Shown: positions 32,931 to 41,099, counted from the stretch's first letter. The stretch is DNA of 64,000 nt from Clostridiales bacterium (GCA_004557075.1 SFEX01000003.1:89133-153132); one strand, 5' to 3'. The notes: a model not told the origin generated them from the sequence alone. A program made the numbers and translations.

Positions 32931-35264
32931 TTATTCCCGCTCTTCAACGCGCACTGCCAGCACAGTCATATCATCGCAGTTTCCGCAGGACTTCTCTGCC
33001 CCCTGCAGAGTGTCCCTCGCAAGCTTTTTCATGTCCGAAACGGAGCTGGCCAATATATCCCGAATCCATGTGTCGTCTGTATCGCCGACAACTCCGTCGG
33101 ATGCGATTATAGCGGTGCTGCCGGGCTTGAGGCGCATCCGCACAACATCCGGCGCGGCTCCCGCCGAGCCGCTAAGCCCCGGTGCGAAAGTTTCGCACTC
33201 AATGCGGCGTATGCTCTTTCCGCTCATAACATAGCTTGGCGCAGCACCGTACTTATAGAAGCAGGTCTCGCCCGTGAACAGATCAACGCACATGAGATCG
33301 ACCGTCGCAAAGCCCCAGTTATCCCCGCACTTTAGAAGCATGACGGAATTGAGCGTTTTCATCGCAACGGCGGGGTCTATCCCGGCTCTCAGGAATTTTT
33401 CCAGGATGTCAATGACCTCCTGGCTCTCCTTGGCGGCCTCCGGGCCGCAGCCCATACCGTCGGACAGCACAACGCACAGCACTCCCGCATCGGTCTTAAA
33501 ATATGTGCCCCTGTCGCCGCTGACCTTCTCTCCCTTTTTCTTCATTGCCGCAATGCCGACCGACACAGCCAGCGGCTCTGCTTCCATGAGCGTGAGCTTG
33601 CCGCTGCTCTCGGAGTTCGATTTTGGCCTGCACAGCCGCATTCCCAAAACCGTTGACAGCCGCTCAAGGTAATCGGGCTCTTTCAGGAGTTTAGTCAGCG
33701 TTCCGCTCTCGATCACCGCCCTCAGCCTGCCGCGCCCGTCGCGGTATACGGCGGCGTCAGCGTCTATGTCCATAGTGAGCAGATAGCGTATGAGCCGCCG
33801 CTCGGCAAGGTGATCGGCGCCGTTTGTTCCGGCAAGCTCTCGCGACACGGTGTCGAGTATCTCCGCCATGTCCGAGTATTGCCCCCACGCCGTATCACGG
33901 CTCTCTCGGAGCTGCGCCGCGAACTGCCGCCTGTATGCCGATGCGCGAAGCTCGCCGTTAACCGCCGTTACGAACGCCTCGGGCAGCCTGCATTTTTCGG
34001 TAAAGCGGCGGGGTATATCCTCAAGCTGTAGGGTTCCGCGCTCGAGCATTGCCTCCGTTGCATCGTTGAGCGCGGACAGGGTCTCAATATAGTCCCTGTT
34101 CCAGCAGCGGTTTTTGTCCTTGCAGTTTATACATACCGTGTCAGCAGCGCGGTCGAATACCTTGGCGGGGTCTGCGTCGTTATACGGTTCCTCAACGTTA
34201 CGCCGTACTATTTCATAAAGGCTGCTGTAGGCAGAGCTGAGGCTCATCACCCTGCGCGCGACATAGCGCCGCAGTCCCGATTCCCCGCTGCCGCTTACCA
34301 CGGGCTGTAGTACAGAACCGGCGCGGTTTAAAAATCCGGACGGCAGCAGCATAAAAATGACCGAGGCGCAAAACACTTCAAACAGCGAATATATCTGCGG
34401 CTCCCAGCCCCATGTGCATGCGACCGCAGAGGCGTTTGCCAAAATGAACGACAGAAGAAACACAAGCCTTCCGTAGCGGTTGAACAGTCCCGAAAGCAGC
34501 CCCGCGAACGCGTAAGACATCGTATAAAATGGCATACCGCCCTGCACCATGTCCATTGCAAGCCCAAAAGCCGTTCCTATGGTGCAGCCTGTCAGCATGC
34601 CGCAGCGCAGACTGCACGTCATCACCATAAGAAGTGACAAAAGCCTGCCAACAGAAACGGCGTTAAAAATTTTCAGCCCGGACAGCGCCATGAGAAAGGC
34701 CGCCACCGTTATGAGGATGGAGCTTGCATGACGTATCTCCTCGGCCTCGGTCGTATTCTCCCGTTCCGACAGCGCCTCGCGGAAAAACCAGCAGCCGCCG
34801 AAAGCAAAAGTCGTTTCAAGAAATATCACCGCCGCTGCCGGAGCCTCAGACAGTATTGCCGTGAAGCTTGAAAGCACACCGGTTATCAGTGTTACCACGC
34901 CCGCCGTGAGTGGCGCGAAAAGTCGGTTCCCAAATATCTTTGAATCCTGAAACGCAAATTCTATGGTGTACACAAGTACCACAGACGCGAGATAGCGTAT
35001 ACCCCAAGACAGGCCGCCGCTCGCTATGTAGCCTAAAGCTGCACCCGCAAGGCAGCAGACTCCGTTAAGCCCCGCGCCCGACGCCGCGACCGCGGCAATT
35101 CCGAACGGCCCTGCCGCTCCGAGCAGCCTCGCCGACGCCAGAACAAAGCCGCTGACAAAGTGTATAACCGCCCATGCTCCCGCAACGACCTCCGGAGAGC
35201 CGCGCTCGGCCGTGCTCTTCCTTACCGCTGTCCTGAAGGCCGCTATAGAGCCTTTTACATTCAT
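32931..35264 (-). CDS. spoIIE: Stage II sporulation protein E (PP2C phosphatase)
   Basis: 777 residues from ATG 35264, six bases after GGGGTGATG; starts at 35270/35273 lie inside the SD. The N-terminal 320 residues contain about ten membrane helices. A central cytoplasmic region has the cysteine cluster VCINCKDKNRCW, and the C-terminal PP2C domain shows VLSDGMGCGPEAAKES, VDLMCVDLFTGE and CDDMTVLAVRV. In Bacillus it dephosphorylates SpoIIAA-P to release sigma-F in the forespore and binds FtsZ. Upstream is a sigma-A-like -10 with a 21-bp spacer, as in Spo0A-activated promoters. Confidence 0.94.
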   Translation of the reverse strand: MNVKGSIAAFRTAVRKSTAERGSPEVVAGAWAVIHFVSGFVLASARLLGAAGPFGIAAVAASGAGLNGVCCLAGAALGYIASGGLSWGIRYLASVVLVYTIEFAFQDSKIFGNRLFAPLTAGVVTLITGVLSSFTAILSEAPAAAVIFLETTFAFGGCWFFREALSERENTTEAEEIRHASSILITVAAFLMALSGLKIFNAVSVGRLLSLLMVMTCSLRCGMLTGCTIGTAFGLAMDMVQGGMPFYTMSYAFAGLLSGLFNRYGRLVFLLSFILANASAVACTWGWEPQIYSLFEVFCASVIFMLLPSGFLNRAGSVLQPVVSGSGESGLRRYVARRVMSLSSAYSSLYEIVRRNVEEPYNDADPAKVFDRAADTVCINCKDKNRCWNRDYIETLSALNDATEAMLERGTLQLEDIPRRFTEKCRLPEAFVTAVNGELRASAYRRQFAAQLRESRDTAWGQYSDMAEILDTVSRELAGTNGADHLAERRLIRYLLTMDIDADAAVYRDGRGRLRAVIESGTLTKLLKEPDYLERLSTVLGMRLCRPKSNSESSGKLTLMEAEPLAVSVGIAAMKKKGEKVSGDRGTYFKTDAGVLCVVLSDGMGCGPEAAKESQEVIDILEKFLRAGIDPAVAMKTLNSVMLLKCGDNWGFATVDLMCVDLFTGETCFYKYGAAPSYVMSGKSIRRIECETFAPGLSGSAGAAPDVVRMRLKPGSTAIIASDGVVGDTDDTWIRDILASSVSDMKKLARDTLQGAEKSCGNCDDMTVLAVRVEERE

Positions 35265-35280
35265 AATCATCACCCCGTAA

Positions 35281-35333
35281 GTTTACATAAGATAATAATT
35301 ATTATACTTATGTAATTCTCCGAAGCATGTCAC
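35281..35333 (-). promoter_or_regulatory. spoIIE promoter with 21-bp spacer and overlapping dyad
   Basis: Minus strand GTGACA (35333-35328), 21 bp, TATAAT (35306-35301). A near-perfect dyad TTACATAAG (35283-35291) / CTTATGTAA (35307-35315) surrounds the -10 and includes an exact TTATGTAAACT on the minus strand (35290-35280). The long spacer is typical of Bacillus spoIIE/spoIIG promoters activated by Spo0A; I do not see a clean TGTCGAA box. Confidence 0.55.
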
Positions 35334-35393
35334 AAGGCGCTGTTGATTATTGTTGTTTGCAGTGGGGAAATACGGAGAAATATTTTTGATTAA

Positions 35394-35421
35394 AAAATGC
35401 AGGGTTTTAACCCTGCATTTT
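35394..35421 (-). terminator. Intrinsic terminator of the flavodoxin-like gene
   Basis: Perfect 13-bp stem AAAATGCAGGGTT (35394-35406) / 35409-35421 with loop TT, 13 bases past the stop on the minus strand; T run follows on exit. Confidence 0.85.
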
Positions 35422-35433
35422 AATCTGATATAT

Positions 35434-36057
35434 TTATCTTATAAAATTCGTTCTGGCGCGCGGTTCCGTCTCGGGCTTTTCAAGTCCCTCACGCCGTCCC
35501 GCCTCAATGGATTTCAGCAGCCACGCCATATTGCGGCCTAAGGTGCGCATCATCTGCATACCCTCGAGATCCTGCTCGACCTCTTTCGGATTTGTGCCGT
35601 GCACCATGTTCCAGTAGCCGGAGGATACTATCGGCATCTCGGAAATAGTCATATACTTATTCAGCCCGTCGAGAGTTGCGGTTGAGCCCGCCCTACGGCA
35701 TGATACAACCGCCGCGCCCGGCTTCAGGCGGTGCGTTCCGTTCTCACCCGCCCAGAAGAAGCGATCAAGGAAGCTCTTCATGTCACCCGGTATGCCTGCG
35801 TAGTGTACCGGTGAGCCGAGAACATAGGCATCGCAGCCTTCGGCAATCTCCAGCGCGTCGTTTACCCTGTCGTCAAAAATGCAGCATCCGCTTCCGGCAC
35901 AGCCGTTGCAGCCCGTGCAGCCGGGAAGAGGCTCCACCCCGATGTGGAAAATTTCAGTGTCGATCCCCTCTGCCGCCAGCGCTTTCTCAACCTCGCGCAG
36001 CGCGGTGTAGGTGCAACCGTGTTCATTGGGGCTTCCGTTTATCAGAAGTACCTTCAT
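35434..36057 (-). CDS. Flavodoxin-fold NAD(P)H-dependent FMN reductase, iron-sulfur flavoprotein type
   Basis: 207 residues. FMN phosphate loop LLINGSPNEHGCTYTAL, a cysteine cluster GCTGCNGCAGSGCC at about 47-60 with the spacing of iron-sulfur flavoproteins (CxxCxxC...C), and GSPVHYAGIPGDMKSFLDRFFW for FMN ring contact. It probably shuttles electrons to quinones or oxygen/peroxide in an anaerobe. Transcribed alone; SD AGGAGGA upstream. Confidence 0.88.
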   Translation of the reverse strand: MKVLLINGSPNEHGCTYTALREVEKALAAEGIDTEIFHIGVEPLPGCTGCNGCAGSGCCIFDDRVNDALEIAEGCDAYVLGSPVHYAGIPGDMKSFLDRFFWAGENGTHRLKPGAAVVSCRRAGSTATLDGLNKYMTISEMPIVSSGYWNMVHGTNPKEVEQDLEGMQMMRTLGRNMAWLLKSIEAGRREGLEKPETEPRARTNFIR

Positions 36058-36185
36058 AATCGTCCTCCTTGTTTCTTTGCTGAGCTTATTTTAAATTACA
36101 ACGGCGGTTTCGTCAATAAGCGGGTCTATCAAACATCGTTATGCACAAAAATCACTGCGTTTCTTCGTTAAAGGTGAATATAAAA

Positions 36186-36226
36186 CAGCACCCTGTTTGC
36201 ATTGTTTACAGACAAACAGAGTGCTG
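36186..36226 (-). terminator. Terminator after rplA
   Basis: Stem CAGCACCCTGTTTG (36186-36199) / 36213-36226 with one mismatch and a 13-nt loop; on the minus strand it exits into TTTTATATTC. It ends the rpmG-rplA operon, so rplJ/rplL are not cotranscribed here. Confidence 0.75.
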
Positions 36227-36242
36227 ATTTTAACTTAATTTA

Positions 36243-36935
36243 TTAAAGCTGCTTCTGAGCGTTGATCTTTATGCCGGGGCCCATGGTGGAAGCGGTGACG
36301 CAGGACTTGATGTACTGTCCCTTTGCCGCTGCGGGCTTTGCCTTGATAATAGCGCCGATGAGAGCTGCGTAGTTCTCATACAGCTTCTCTTCGCCGAAGG
36401 ACACCTTGCCGATGGGGCAGTGAATGATGTTGGTCTTATCAAGACGATACTCGACCTTACCGGCCTTGGACTCCTTTACCGCCTGAGCGATATTGGGAGT
36501 TACGGTGCCGGCCTTGGGAGAAGGCATCAGGCCCTTGGGGCCGAGAACCTTACCGAGGCGGCCGACAGTACCCATCATGTCGGGGCTGGCGATAACGGTA
36601 TCAAACTCAAACCAGTTTTCCTTCTGGATCTTCTCAACAAGCTCCATGCCGCCTGCATAATCTGCGCCTGCTGCAAGAGCCTCTTCCTTGCGCTCTTCCT
36701 TGCAGAAAACGAGGACGCGCACGGTCTTGCCGGTGCCGTTGGGAAGGACGATAGCGCCGCGAACCTGCTGGTCAGCGTGACGGCCGTCAACGCCGAGCTT
36801 AACGTGCAGTTCAACAGTCTCGTCAAACTTTGCCTTGCTTGCCTTAATTACCAGGCCGAATGCCTCCATAGGATCATAGAGGGCCTGCTTATCAATGAGC
36901 TTTGCGCTCTCTTTATAATTTTTACCTCTAAACAA
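36243..36935 (-). CDS. rplA: 50S ribosomal protein L1
   Basis: 230 residues, full length. Begins MFRGKNYKESAKLID; conserved RNA-binding regions FDETVELHVKLGVD, LPNGTGKTVRVLVF, GLMPSPKAGTVTPN and the C-terminal SSTMGPGIKIN-like end (TASTMGPGIKINAQ). Forms the L1 stalk and in many bacteria represses its own operon by binding the mRNA. SD AGGAGGAAACG before the start; follows rplK after 59 bp. Confidence 0.97.
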   Translation of the reverse strand: MFRGKNYKESAKLIDKQALYDPMEAFGLVIKASKAKFDETVELHVKLGVDGRHADQQVRGAIVLPNGTGKTVRVLVFCKEERKEEALAAGADYAGGMELVEKIQKENWFEFDTVIASPDMMGTVGRLGKVLGPKGLMPSPKAGTVTPNIAQAVKESKAGKVEYRLDKTNIIHCPIGKVSFGEEKLYENYAALIGAIIKAKPAAAKGQYIKSCVTASTMGPGIKINAQKQL

Positions 36936-36994
36936 TTTCGTTTCCTCCTAATAATGTGGTTGAGTCGGAATAAATCCTCCCACTTTGCCTTTCC

Positions 36995-37420
36995 TTAGTC
37001 GCCTACCAGGACGCCCATGGAACGGCAGGTGCCTGCGATCATGCTCATTGCAGACTCGATGTCGGTGCAATTGAGATCGGGCATTTTCTGCTCTGCGATC
37101 TTACGGAGATCTTCCTTGCTGATGGTTGCGACCTTATCTCTCTGGGGAACGCCGGAAGCGGTCTCAATGCCGCATGCCTTCTTGATAAGCAGCGCCGCAG
37201 GAGGGGTCTTGGTGATAAAGGTGAAGCTGCGGTCGGAGTAAACGGTGATGACGACAGGGATCATCATGCCCATATCGCCCTTTGTGCGCTCGTTAAAATC
37301 CTTGGTGAACTGGCCGATATTTACGCCGTACTGACCAAGTGCAGGGCCTACAGGGGGAGCCGGAGTTGCCTTGCCTGCGGGAACCTGGAATCTGACATAT
37401 CCAACTATTTTCTGTGCCAT
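36995..37420 (-). CDS. rplK: 50S ribosomal protein L11
   Basis: 141 residues. Starts MAQKIVGYVRFQVPAGKATPAPPVGPALGQYGVNI with the proline pair that contacts thiostrepton-class antibiotics, and ends GTCRSMGVLVGD. Part of the GTPase-associated centre of the large subunit. The N-terminal GYVRFQV in place of the usual KLQI is a mild variant. SD GAGGTGC upstream; 20 bp after nusG. Confidence 0.97.
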   Translation of the reverse strand: MAQKIVGYVRFQVPAGKATPAPPVGPALGQYGVNIGQFTKDFNERTKGDMGMMIPVVITVYSDRSFTFITKTPPAALLIKKACGIETASGVPQRDKVATISKEDLRKIAEQKMPDLNCTDIESAMSMIAGTCRSMGVLVGD

Positions 37421-37440
37421 AATTCAGCACCTCTTTCTTA

Positions 37441-37965
37441 TTATTCTTTAATTTCCTCGACCTGATCAAGCTCAAGATCGACGGGGGTCTCTCTGCCGAA
37501 CATCGAGACCACGACACGGACTCTGTCCTTATCTGGCTCAAGCTCCTCGACAACACCGAGGAAGCCCGATAGCGGGCCGTCAACGACCTTGACGGTATCG
37601 CCGAGCTGGTAGCCCGTGACGACCTCATGACGCTCAACGCCGAGATCGTAAATTTCCTGCTCCGTAAGGGGGACAGCCTTGCCGCCCGCACCGACGAAGC
37701 CGGTCGCACCGCGGACATTGTGGATAAGATGCCAGCTTTCATCTGTCATCACCATCTTGCACAGAACGTAACCCGGGAACACCTTGCGCTCGACTGTCTT
37801 TTCGCCGGCGTCGGTAAACTCGGTGACCGTTTCCATGGGGATGTTGACTTCCTGGATCAGATCCTGCATCCTGCGGTTTTCAGCAGCCTTCATAATCGCG
37901 GCTGCAACTGCATTTTCATAACCGGAATAGGTATGGATCACATACCATTTTGCGTCTTCTGCCAT
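37441..37965 (-). CDS. nusG: Transcription termination/antitermination factor NusG
   Basis: 174 residues. NGN domain begins WYVIHTYSGYENAVAAAI; PGYVLCKMVM and VRGATGFVG follow; C-terminal KOW domain GDTVKVVDGPLSGFLGVVEEL. Binds RNA polymerase and couples to Rho or ribosomal protein S10. Five bases after secE on the minus strand, in the classical secE-nusG-rplK-rplA order. Confidence 0.97.
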   Translation of the reverse strand: MAEDAKWYVIHTYSGYENAVAAAIMKAAENRRMQDLIQEVNIPMETVTEFTDAGEKTVERKVFPGYVLCKMVMTDESWHLIHNVRGATGFVGAGGKAVPLTEQEIYDLGVERHEVVTGYQLGDTVKVVDGPLSGFLGVVEELEPDKDRVRVVVSMFGRETPVDLELDQVEEIKE

Positions 37966-37970
37966 AGTCC

Positions 37971-38243
37971 TTAACCTGCAAGCTCGAAGATTACGTTAAC
38001 GACCAGGCCTGCGATCTCGTCGAAGCCCCAGAGGACGACTGCGGCGACAGCCATAACGACCAGCGCCACGCCGGTATTGGTGGCAAGCTGCTTGGGAGTA
38101 GGCCATACGACCTTCTTCAGCTCGCTGCGCATCTTACGGAACCATATACCTATACGCTTAAAGAAACCAGGCTTTTTTTCTTCTTTCTTTACGGCATTGG
38201 TGGTATTTTTGGCAGGTGCGCCCTTTTTCTTGTCTTCAGCCAT
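37971..38243 (-). CDS. secE: Preprotein translocase subunit SecE
   Basis: 90 residues from ATG 38243; an ATG at 38255 touches the SD AAAGGA directly, so the second ATG is preferred. Lysine-rich start, then the SecE signature RMGIWFRKMRSELKKVVWPTPKQL-like stretch (FRKMRSELKKVVWP) and one C-terminal membrane helix (about 62-88). Clamps SecY in the translocon. Short form with a single helix, normal for Firmicutes. Confidence 0.93.
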   Translation of the reverse strand: MAEDKKKGAPAKNTTNAVKKEEKKPGFFKRIGIWFRKMRSELKKVVWPTPKQLATNTGVALVVMAVAAVVLWGFDEIAGLVVNVIFELAG

Positions 38244-38267
38244 TTTTGCACTCATCCTTTCAGAAAG

Positions 38268-38426
38268 TTACTTGGTTTCAACGTGCTTGGTGTGCTTTCT
38301 GCAGAAGGGGCAATACTTGCTTCTCTCAAGCTTTTCGGAAGTATTCTTCTTGTTCTTGACGGTATTGTAGTTCCTCTGCTTGCACTCGTCACATCTCAGT
38401 GTGATCTTGACTCTGTTGTCAGCCAT
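38268..38426 (-). CDS. rpmG: 50S ribosomal protein L33 (zinc-binding form)
   Basis: 52 residues: begins MADNRVKITLRCDECK, has NYNTVKNKKNTSEKLE and ends CPFCRKHTKHVETK. Two Cys pairs (12/15, 39/42) make it the zinc-ribbon C+ paralogue. AGGAGGTG precedes the ATG by ten bases. The common rpmG-secE-nusG order is present, without the tRNA-Trp gene often found between them. Confidence 0.95.
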   Translation of the reverse strand: MADNRVKITLRCDECKQRNYNTVKNKKNTSEKLERSKYCPFCRKHTKHVETK

Positions 38427-38559
38427 ACTTTTCGGCACCTCCTATATTATTTATCCGCGTTACGGTGCGGACATTTGCCTCCCTGTATGGGAATCGGGGA
38501 AAATTTTCTCCGCAAAATTTGCGCACGAAAAAAGACCTCTCATCCGACAGGTAAGAATA

Positions 38560-38588
38560 AATATACCATAGTCAGACCGTGAGGTCAA
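38560..38588 (-). promoter_or_regulatory. Sigma-A promoter of the rpmG-secE-nusG-rplKA operon
   Basis: Minus strand TTGACC (38588-38583), 17-bp spacer, TATATT (38565-38560). Start near 38553 leaves a leader of about 125 nt before rpmG. Confidence 0.8.
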
Positions 38589-38638
38589 GCATTTTACCCA
38601 ATGTTTTTGTATATTTTAAGTAATTTTGCTGTATACAA

Positions 38639-38666
38639 GACAGGGAGCCGGTTATGGCTCCCTGTC
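38639..38666 (-). terminator. Hairpin after the rubredoxin gene
   Basis: 11-bp GC-rich stem GACAGGGAGCC (38639-38649) / 38656-38666 with loop GGTTAT, 16 bases past the rubredoxin stop. T run is weak. Confidence 0.7.
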
Positions 38667-38682
38667 AGCGTTTCAATATTGA

Positions 38683-38835
38683 TTATTCGGCGGTGAAGCC
38701 GTCCTTGCCTATGCCGCAGAGGGGGCAGGTCCAATCTTCGGGAACTTCTTCCCAAGGGGTGCCGGGGGCAATACCGTTGTCGGGATCACCGACAGCGGGG
38801 TCGTACTCATAGCCGCAAACGCATACGTATTTCAT
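38683..38835 (-). CDS. Rubredoxin with CxC first knuckle
   Basis: 50 residues beginning MKYVCVCGYEYDPAVGDPD and ending CPLCGIGKDGFTAE. All the aromatic and glycine landmarks of rubredoxin are there (GIAPGTPWEEVPEDWTC). The first iron-binding pair is Cys5-Val-Cys7 in place of the usual CxxC, one residue shorter; the second is a normal CPLC (37, 40). Read directly as TGC-GTT-TGC. It carries electrons, probably to the reverse rubrerythrin encoded just upstream. SD GAGGT. Confidence 0.93.
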   Translation of the reverse strand: MKYVCVCGYEYDPAVGDPDNGIAPGTPWEEVPEDWTCPLCGIGKDGFTAE

Positions 38836-38859
38836 GATAATATACCTCGCAAATTTATC

Positions 38860-39426
38860 TTACTTGAAGTAACGTGCCAGCAGGCCCTCAAATGCCTTGC
38901 CGTGACGTGCCTCGTCGCGTGCCATCTCATGGACGGTGTCGTGGATAGCGTCGAGATTGTACTTCTTTGCGAGCTTTGCAAGCTCAAACTTGCCGGCGGT
39001 TGCGCCGTTCTCGGCGTCAACGCGCATCTCAAGATTCTTCTTGGTGGAGTCGGTGACGACCTCGCCGAGCAGCTCTGCAAACTTTGCAGCGTGCTCTGCT
39101 TCCTCAAGTGCTGCCTTCTCCCAGTACAGTGCGATCTCGGGATAACCCTCGCGGGCTGCTACGCGGCCCATTGCCAGGTACATGCCGACCTCGGAGCACT
39201 CGCCCTCGAAGTTAGCGCGCAGACCTGCGACGATCTCTTCCTGAACCTCAGCGGGAACATCAGCGCCGAAAACCTTGCCTACGCCGACAACATGCTCTGC
39301 TGCCCAGGTCTTCTCCGCTGCCTGCATGGTGAACTTCTCACCGGGGACATTGCAGATGGGGCACTTCTCGGGAGGAGTGTCACCCTCATGAACATAACCA
39401 CATACGGGACATACCCATTTTGCCAT
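38860..39426 (-). CDS. rbr: Reverse rubrerythrin
   Basis: 188 residues. The rubredoxin-like domain is N-terminal (WVCPVCGYVHEGD and CPICNVPGEKF, residues 1-35), followed by the ferritin-like diiron domain with EGECSEVGMYLAMG, WEKAALEEAEHAAKF and ARDEARHGKAFEG. This domain order defines reverse rubrerythrins, which reduce peroxide and oxygen in clostridia. With the rubredoxin 24 bp downstream it forms an oxygen-defence pair. Upstream, TATAAT (39530-39525, minus) could be its -10. Confidence 0.95.
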   Translation of the reverse strand: MAKWVCPVCGYVHEGDTPPEKCPICNVPGEKFTMQAAEKTWAAEHVVGVGKVFGADVPAEVQEEIVAGLRANFEGECSEVGMYLAMGRVAAREGYPEIALYWEKAALEEAEHAAKFAELLGEVVTDSTKKNLEMRVDAENGATAGKFELAKLAKKYNLDAIHDTVHEMARDEARHGKAFEGLLARYFK

Positions 39427-39571
39427 AATAATTACCTCCTAATAGTATTCTTAACATCCAAATAATATCACTTTCAGCGGAAAACTCAAGTTAATTTTTC
39501 TTGAATTCCGCTTTTATGATGCTAATTATATCGTATAGGAGGCAAGTTATGTGTAGCATTTACCACACTTT

Positions 39572-40000
39572 CTACATTCTTCTGATATTCTTTGAAATTT
39601 CGCTCAGCGCTTCCGCCGCCTCTGTATCGCAGTCGGTGTTTCTGGCAAGATCCGCAAGCGACAGCATGCCGACCAGTCTGCCGTCATGGCACACGGGAAG
39701 CCGCCTCACCTGCGCGTCCGCCATTAGTCTCGCCGCCTCTCCCACATGGGCATTGTCGTTTATCGTCACGGCGCCCCGGGTCATCACGTCGCCTATTTTC
39801 GTCTCCGTGGGCGAAAGCCCCGTCGCTACGCAGCGAACCGCAATGTCCCTGTCGGTTATCATTCCGCGCAGATTTCCCCTGTCGTCGCAGACCGGCACAG
39901 CGCCTATGTTGTACTGCTTCAGAAGCCTTGCCGCCGCGGCTACAGGCTCGCTCTGCCCTACCGTTACGATGTGCTCACTCATGATGTCAAATACTTTCAT
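39572..40000 (-). CDS. CBS domain pair protein
   Basis: 142 residues from ATG 40000, with GGAG ten bases upstream; a longer frame to 40060 lacks an SD. Two CBS motifs: VFDIMSEHIVTVGQSEPVAAAARLLKQYNIGAVPV with GMITDRDIAVRC, and IGDVMTRGAVTINDNAHVGEAARLMADAQVRRLPV with GMLSLADLAR. Stand-alone CBS pairs bind adenine nucleotides and regulate partners; the partner is unknown. The C-terminal tail (about 125-142) is helical. Confidence 0.88.
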   Translation of the reverse strand: MKVFDIMSEHIVTVGQSEPVAAAARLLKQYNIGAVPVCDDRGNLRGMITDRDIAVRCVATGLSPTETKIGDVMTRGAVTINDNAHVGEAARLMADAQVRRLPVCHDGRLVGMLSLADLARNTDCDTEAAEALSEISKNIRRM

Positions 40001-40070
40001 TATAATGATCTCCATTCTGCCGCTGCTCTTAGCAACACAGCCAGAAATGTAAATCTCCATCTGCGGCGGA

Positions 40071-40166
40071 ATGGAGATTATCAGCGTGTGCTGCGGTTGC
40101 CGCTTTAGCGGCGAGCGGCACGCCGTTTTTAATCAGGTATTATTGTGAATTTTCACGATAATACCT
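40071..40166. other. Structured intergenic segment
   Basis: Two dyads lie in the 294-bp gap between the CBS gene and the EFR1 gene. First, GCCGC-TTTA-GCGGC (about 40100-40113) inside a larger imperfect GTGC...GCAC hairpin, followed by TTTTT at 40126. Second, AGGTATTATTGTGAA (40135-40149) / TTCACGATAATACCT (40152-40166), 15 bp with one wobble. The AGGTATTATTGTGAA dyad could be an operator or a leader hairpin for the EFR1 gene. Confidence 0.45.
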
Positions 40167-40294
40167 CCTGTTACAATCATTGCCGCAGGAGCTTGTTTTT
40201 ATTCCGGCTCAGGAAAGATTTCCATACTGTTAACAGAAAGCGGGGCAAATATGATATAATAATACAAAAGCAGAATTTGTAAGGAGAATTGGCT

Positions 40295-41041
40295 ATGGTT
40301 TTATATTTTTCAGGCACAGGCAACAGCAAGCACATTGCGGATAATATCGCGGGAGCGCTCGGCAACACGATGTATTCCATCAACGACGGCATAAAGCAGG
40401 GGCAGCACCCCAAAATCGCGGACGATACGGTTATAATCGTTGTACCCACCCATGGATGGAGGATACCGCGTGTCGTTTCCGACTGGATAATGGCAGGGGC
40501 AGCGGAATTTTCCGGCAAAAAGGCTTATTTCCTGCTCAACTGCGGCAGTGAGATCGGCAATGCCGAAAAGTATGCAAAAAAGCTGTGCTCAGGCTGCGGG
40601 CTCACATTTATGGGATGTGCGGAAATACTGATGCCGGAAAACTACATTGCAATGTTTGACTGTCCTTCCGTGGAAGAGTCTCTGCGAATTGTTGAGAATG
40701 CCGACCGCCGGACGGCGGAACTTGCAGAGCTTATTCGCTCCGGAAAGCCCATCCCGGCAAAGGAGAGCACTTTGCTCGACAAAATGAAAAGCGGCATCGT
40801 CAACAGTGCTTTTTATGCATTCTGCGTTTCCGGCAAAAAGTTTTACAGCAAGGATAGCTGCATAGTCTGCGGAAAATGCGCGCAGCTTTGCCCGGTAAAC
40901 TGCATCAGCATTCAGGACGGACGTCCGATCTGGGGAGATAACTGCATTCATTGCATGGCATGCATCTGCAATTGTCCCACGGAAGCAATCGAATACGGAA
41001 CTATAAGTCAGGGTAAGCGCAGATACCGCTGCCCGGAATGA
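40295..41041 (+). CDS. EFR1 family flavodoxin-ferredoxin fusion
   Basis: 248 residues from ATG 40295 (AAGGAG eight bases upstream; the TTG at 40289 is inside that spacing). N-terminal flavodoxin-like domain with LYFSGTGNSKHIADNI and VPTHGWRIPRVVSDW, then a C-terminal two-cluster ferredoxin: CIVCGKCAQLCPVNC and CIHCMACICNCP, each CxxCxxCxxxC. It likely moves electrons from FMN to 4Fe-4S partners. Redox partner unknown. Single-gene unit with its own terminator. Confidence 0.9.
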   Translation: MVLYFSGTGNSKHIADNIAGALGNTMYSINDGIKQGQHPKIADDTVIIVVPTHGWRIPRVVSDWIMAGAAEFSGKKAYFLLNCGSEIGNAEKYAKKLCSGCGLTFMGCAEILMPENYIAMFDCPSVEESLRIVENADRRTAELAELIRSGKPIPAKESTLLDKMKSGIVNSAFYAFCVSGKKFYSKDSCIVCGKCAQLCPVNCISIQDGRPIWGDNCIHCMACICNCPTEAIEYGTISQGKRRYRCPE

Positions 41042-41099
41042 GGGGTGGCATAGATCTTATTTTTCTCTGGAGACCCACGCAAATCGGGCAATGTATCAT

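Noticed and set aside
38240..38270. tRNA-Trp between rpmG and secE
   Set aside because: The gap is about 25 bp; no tRNA fits.
39549..40052. Plus-strand frame beginning at an ATG six bases after AGGAGG
   Set aside because: Despite the good SD it runs antisense through the CBS protein with shadow-type composition (Ser/Arg/Pro rich) and resembles no family; the SD-like string is probably coincidental.
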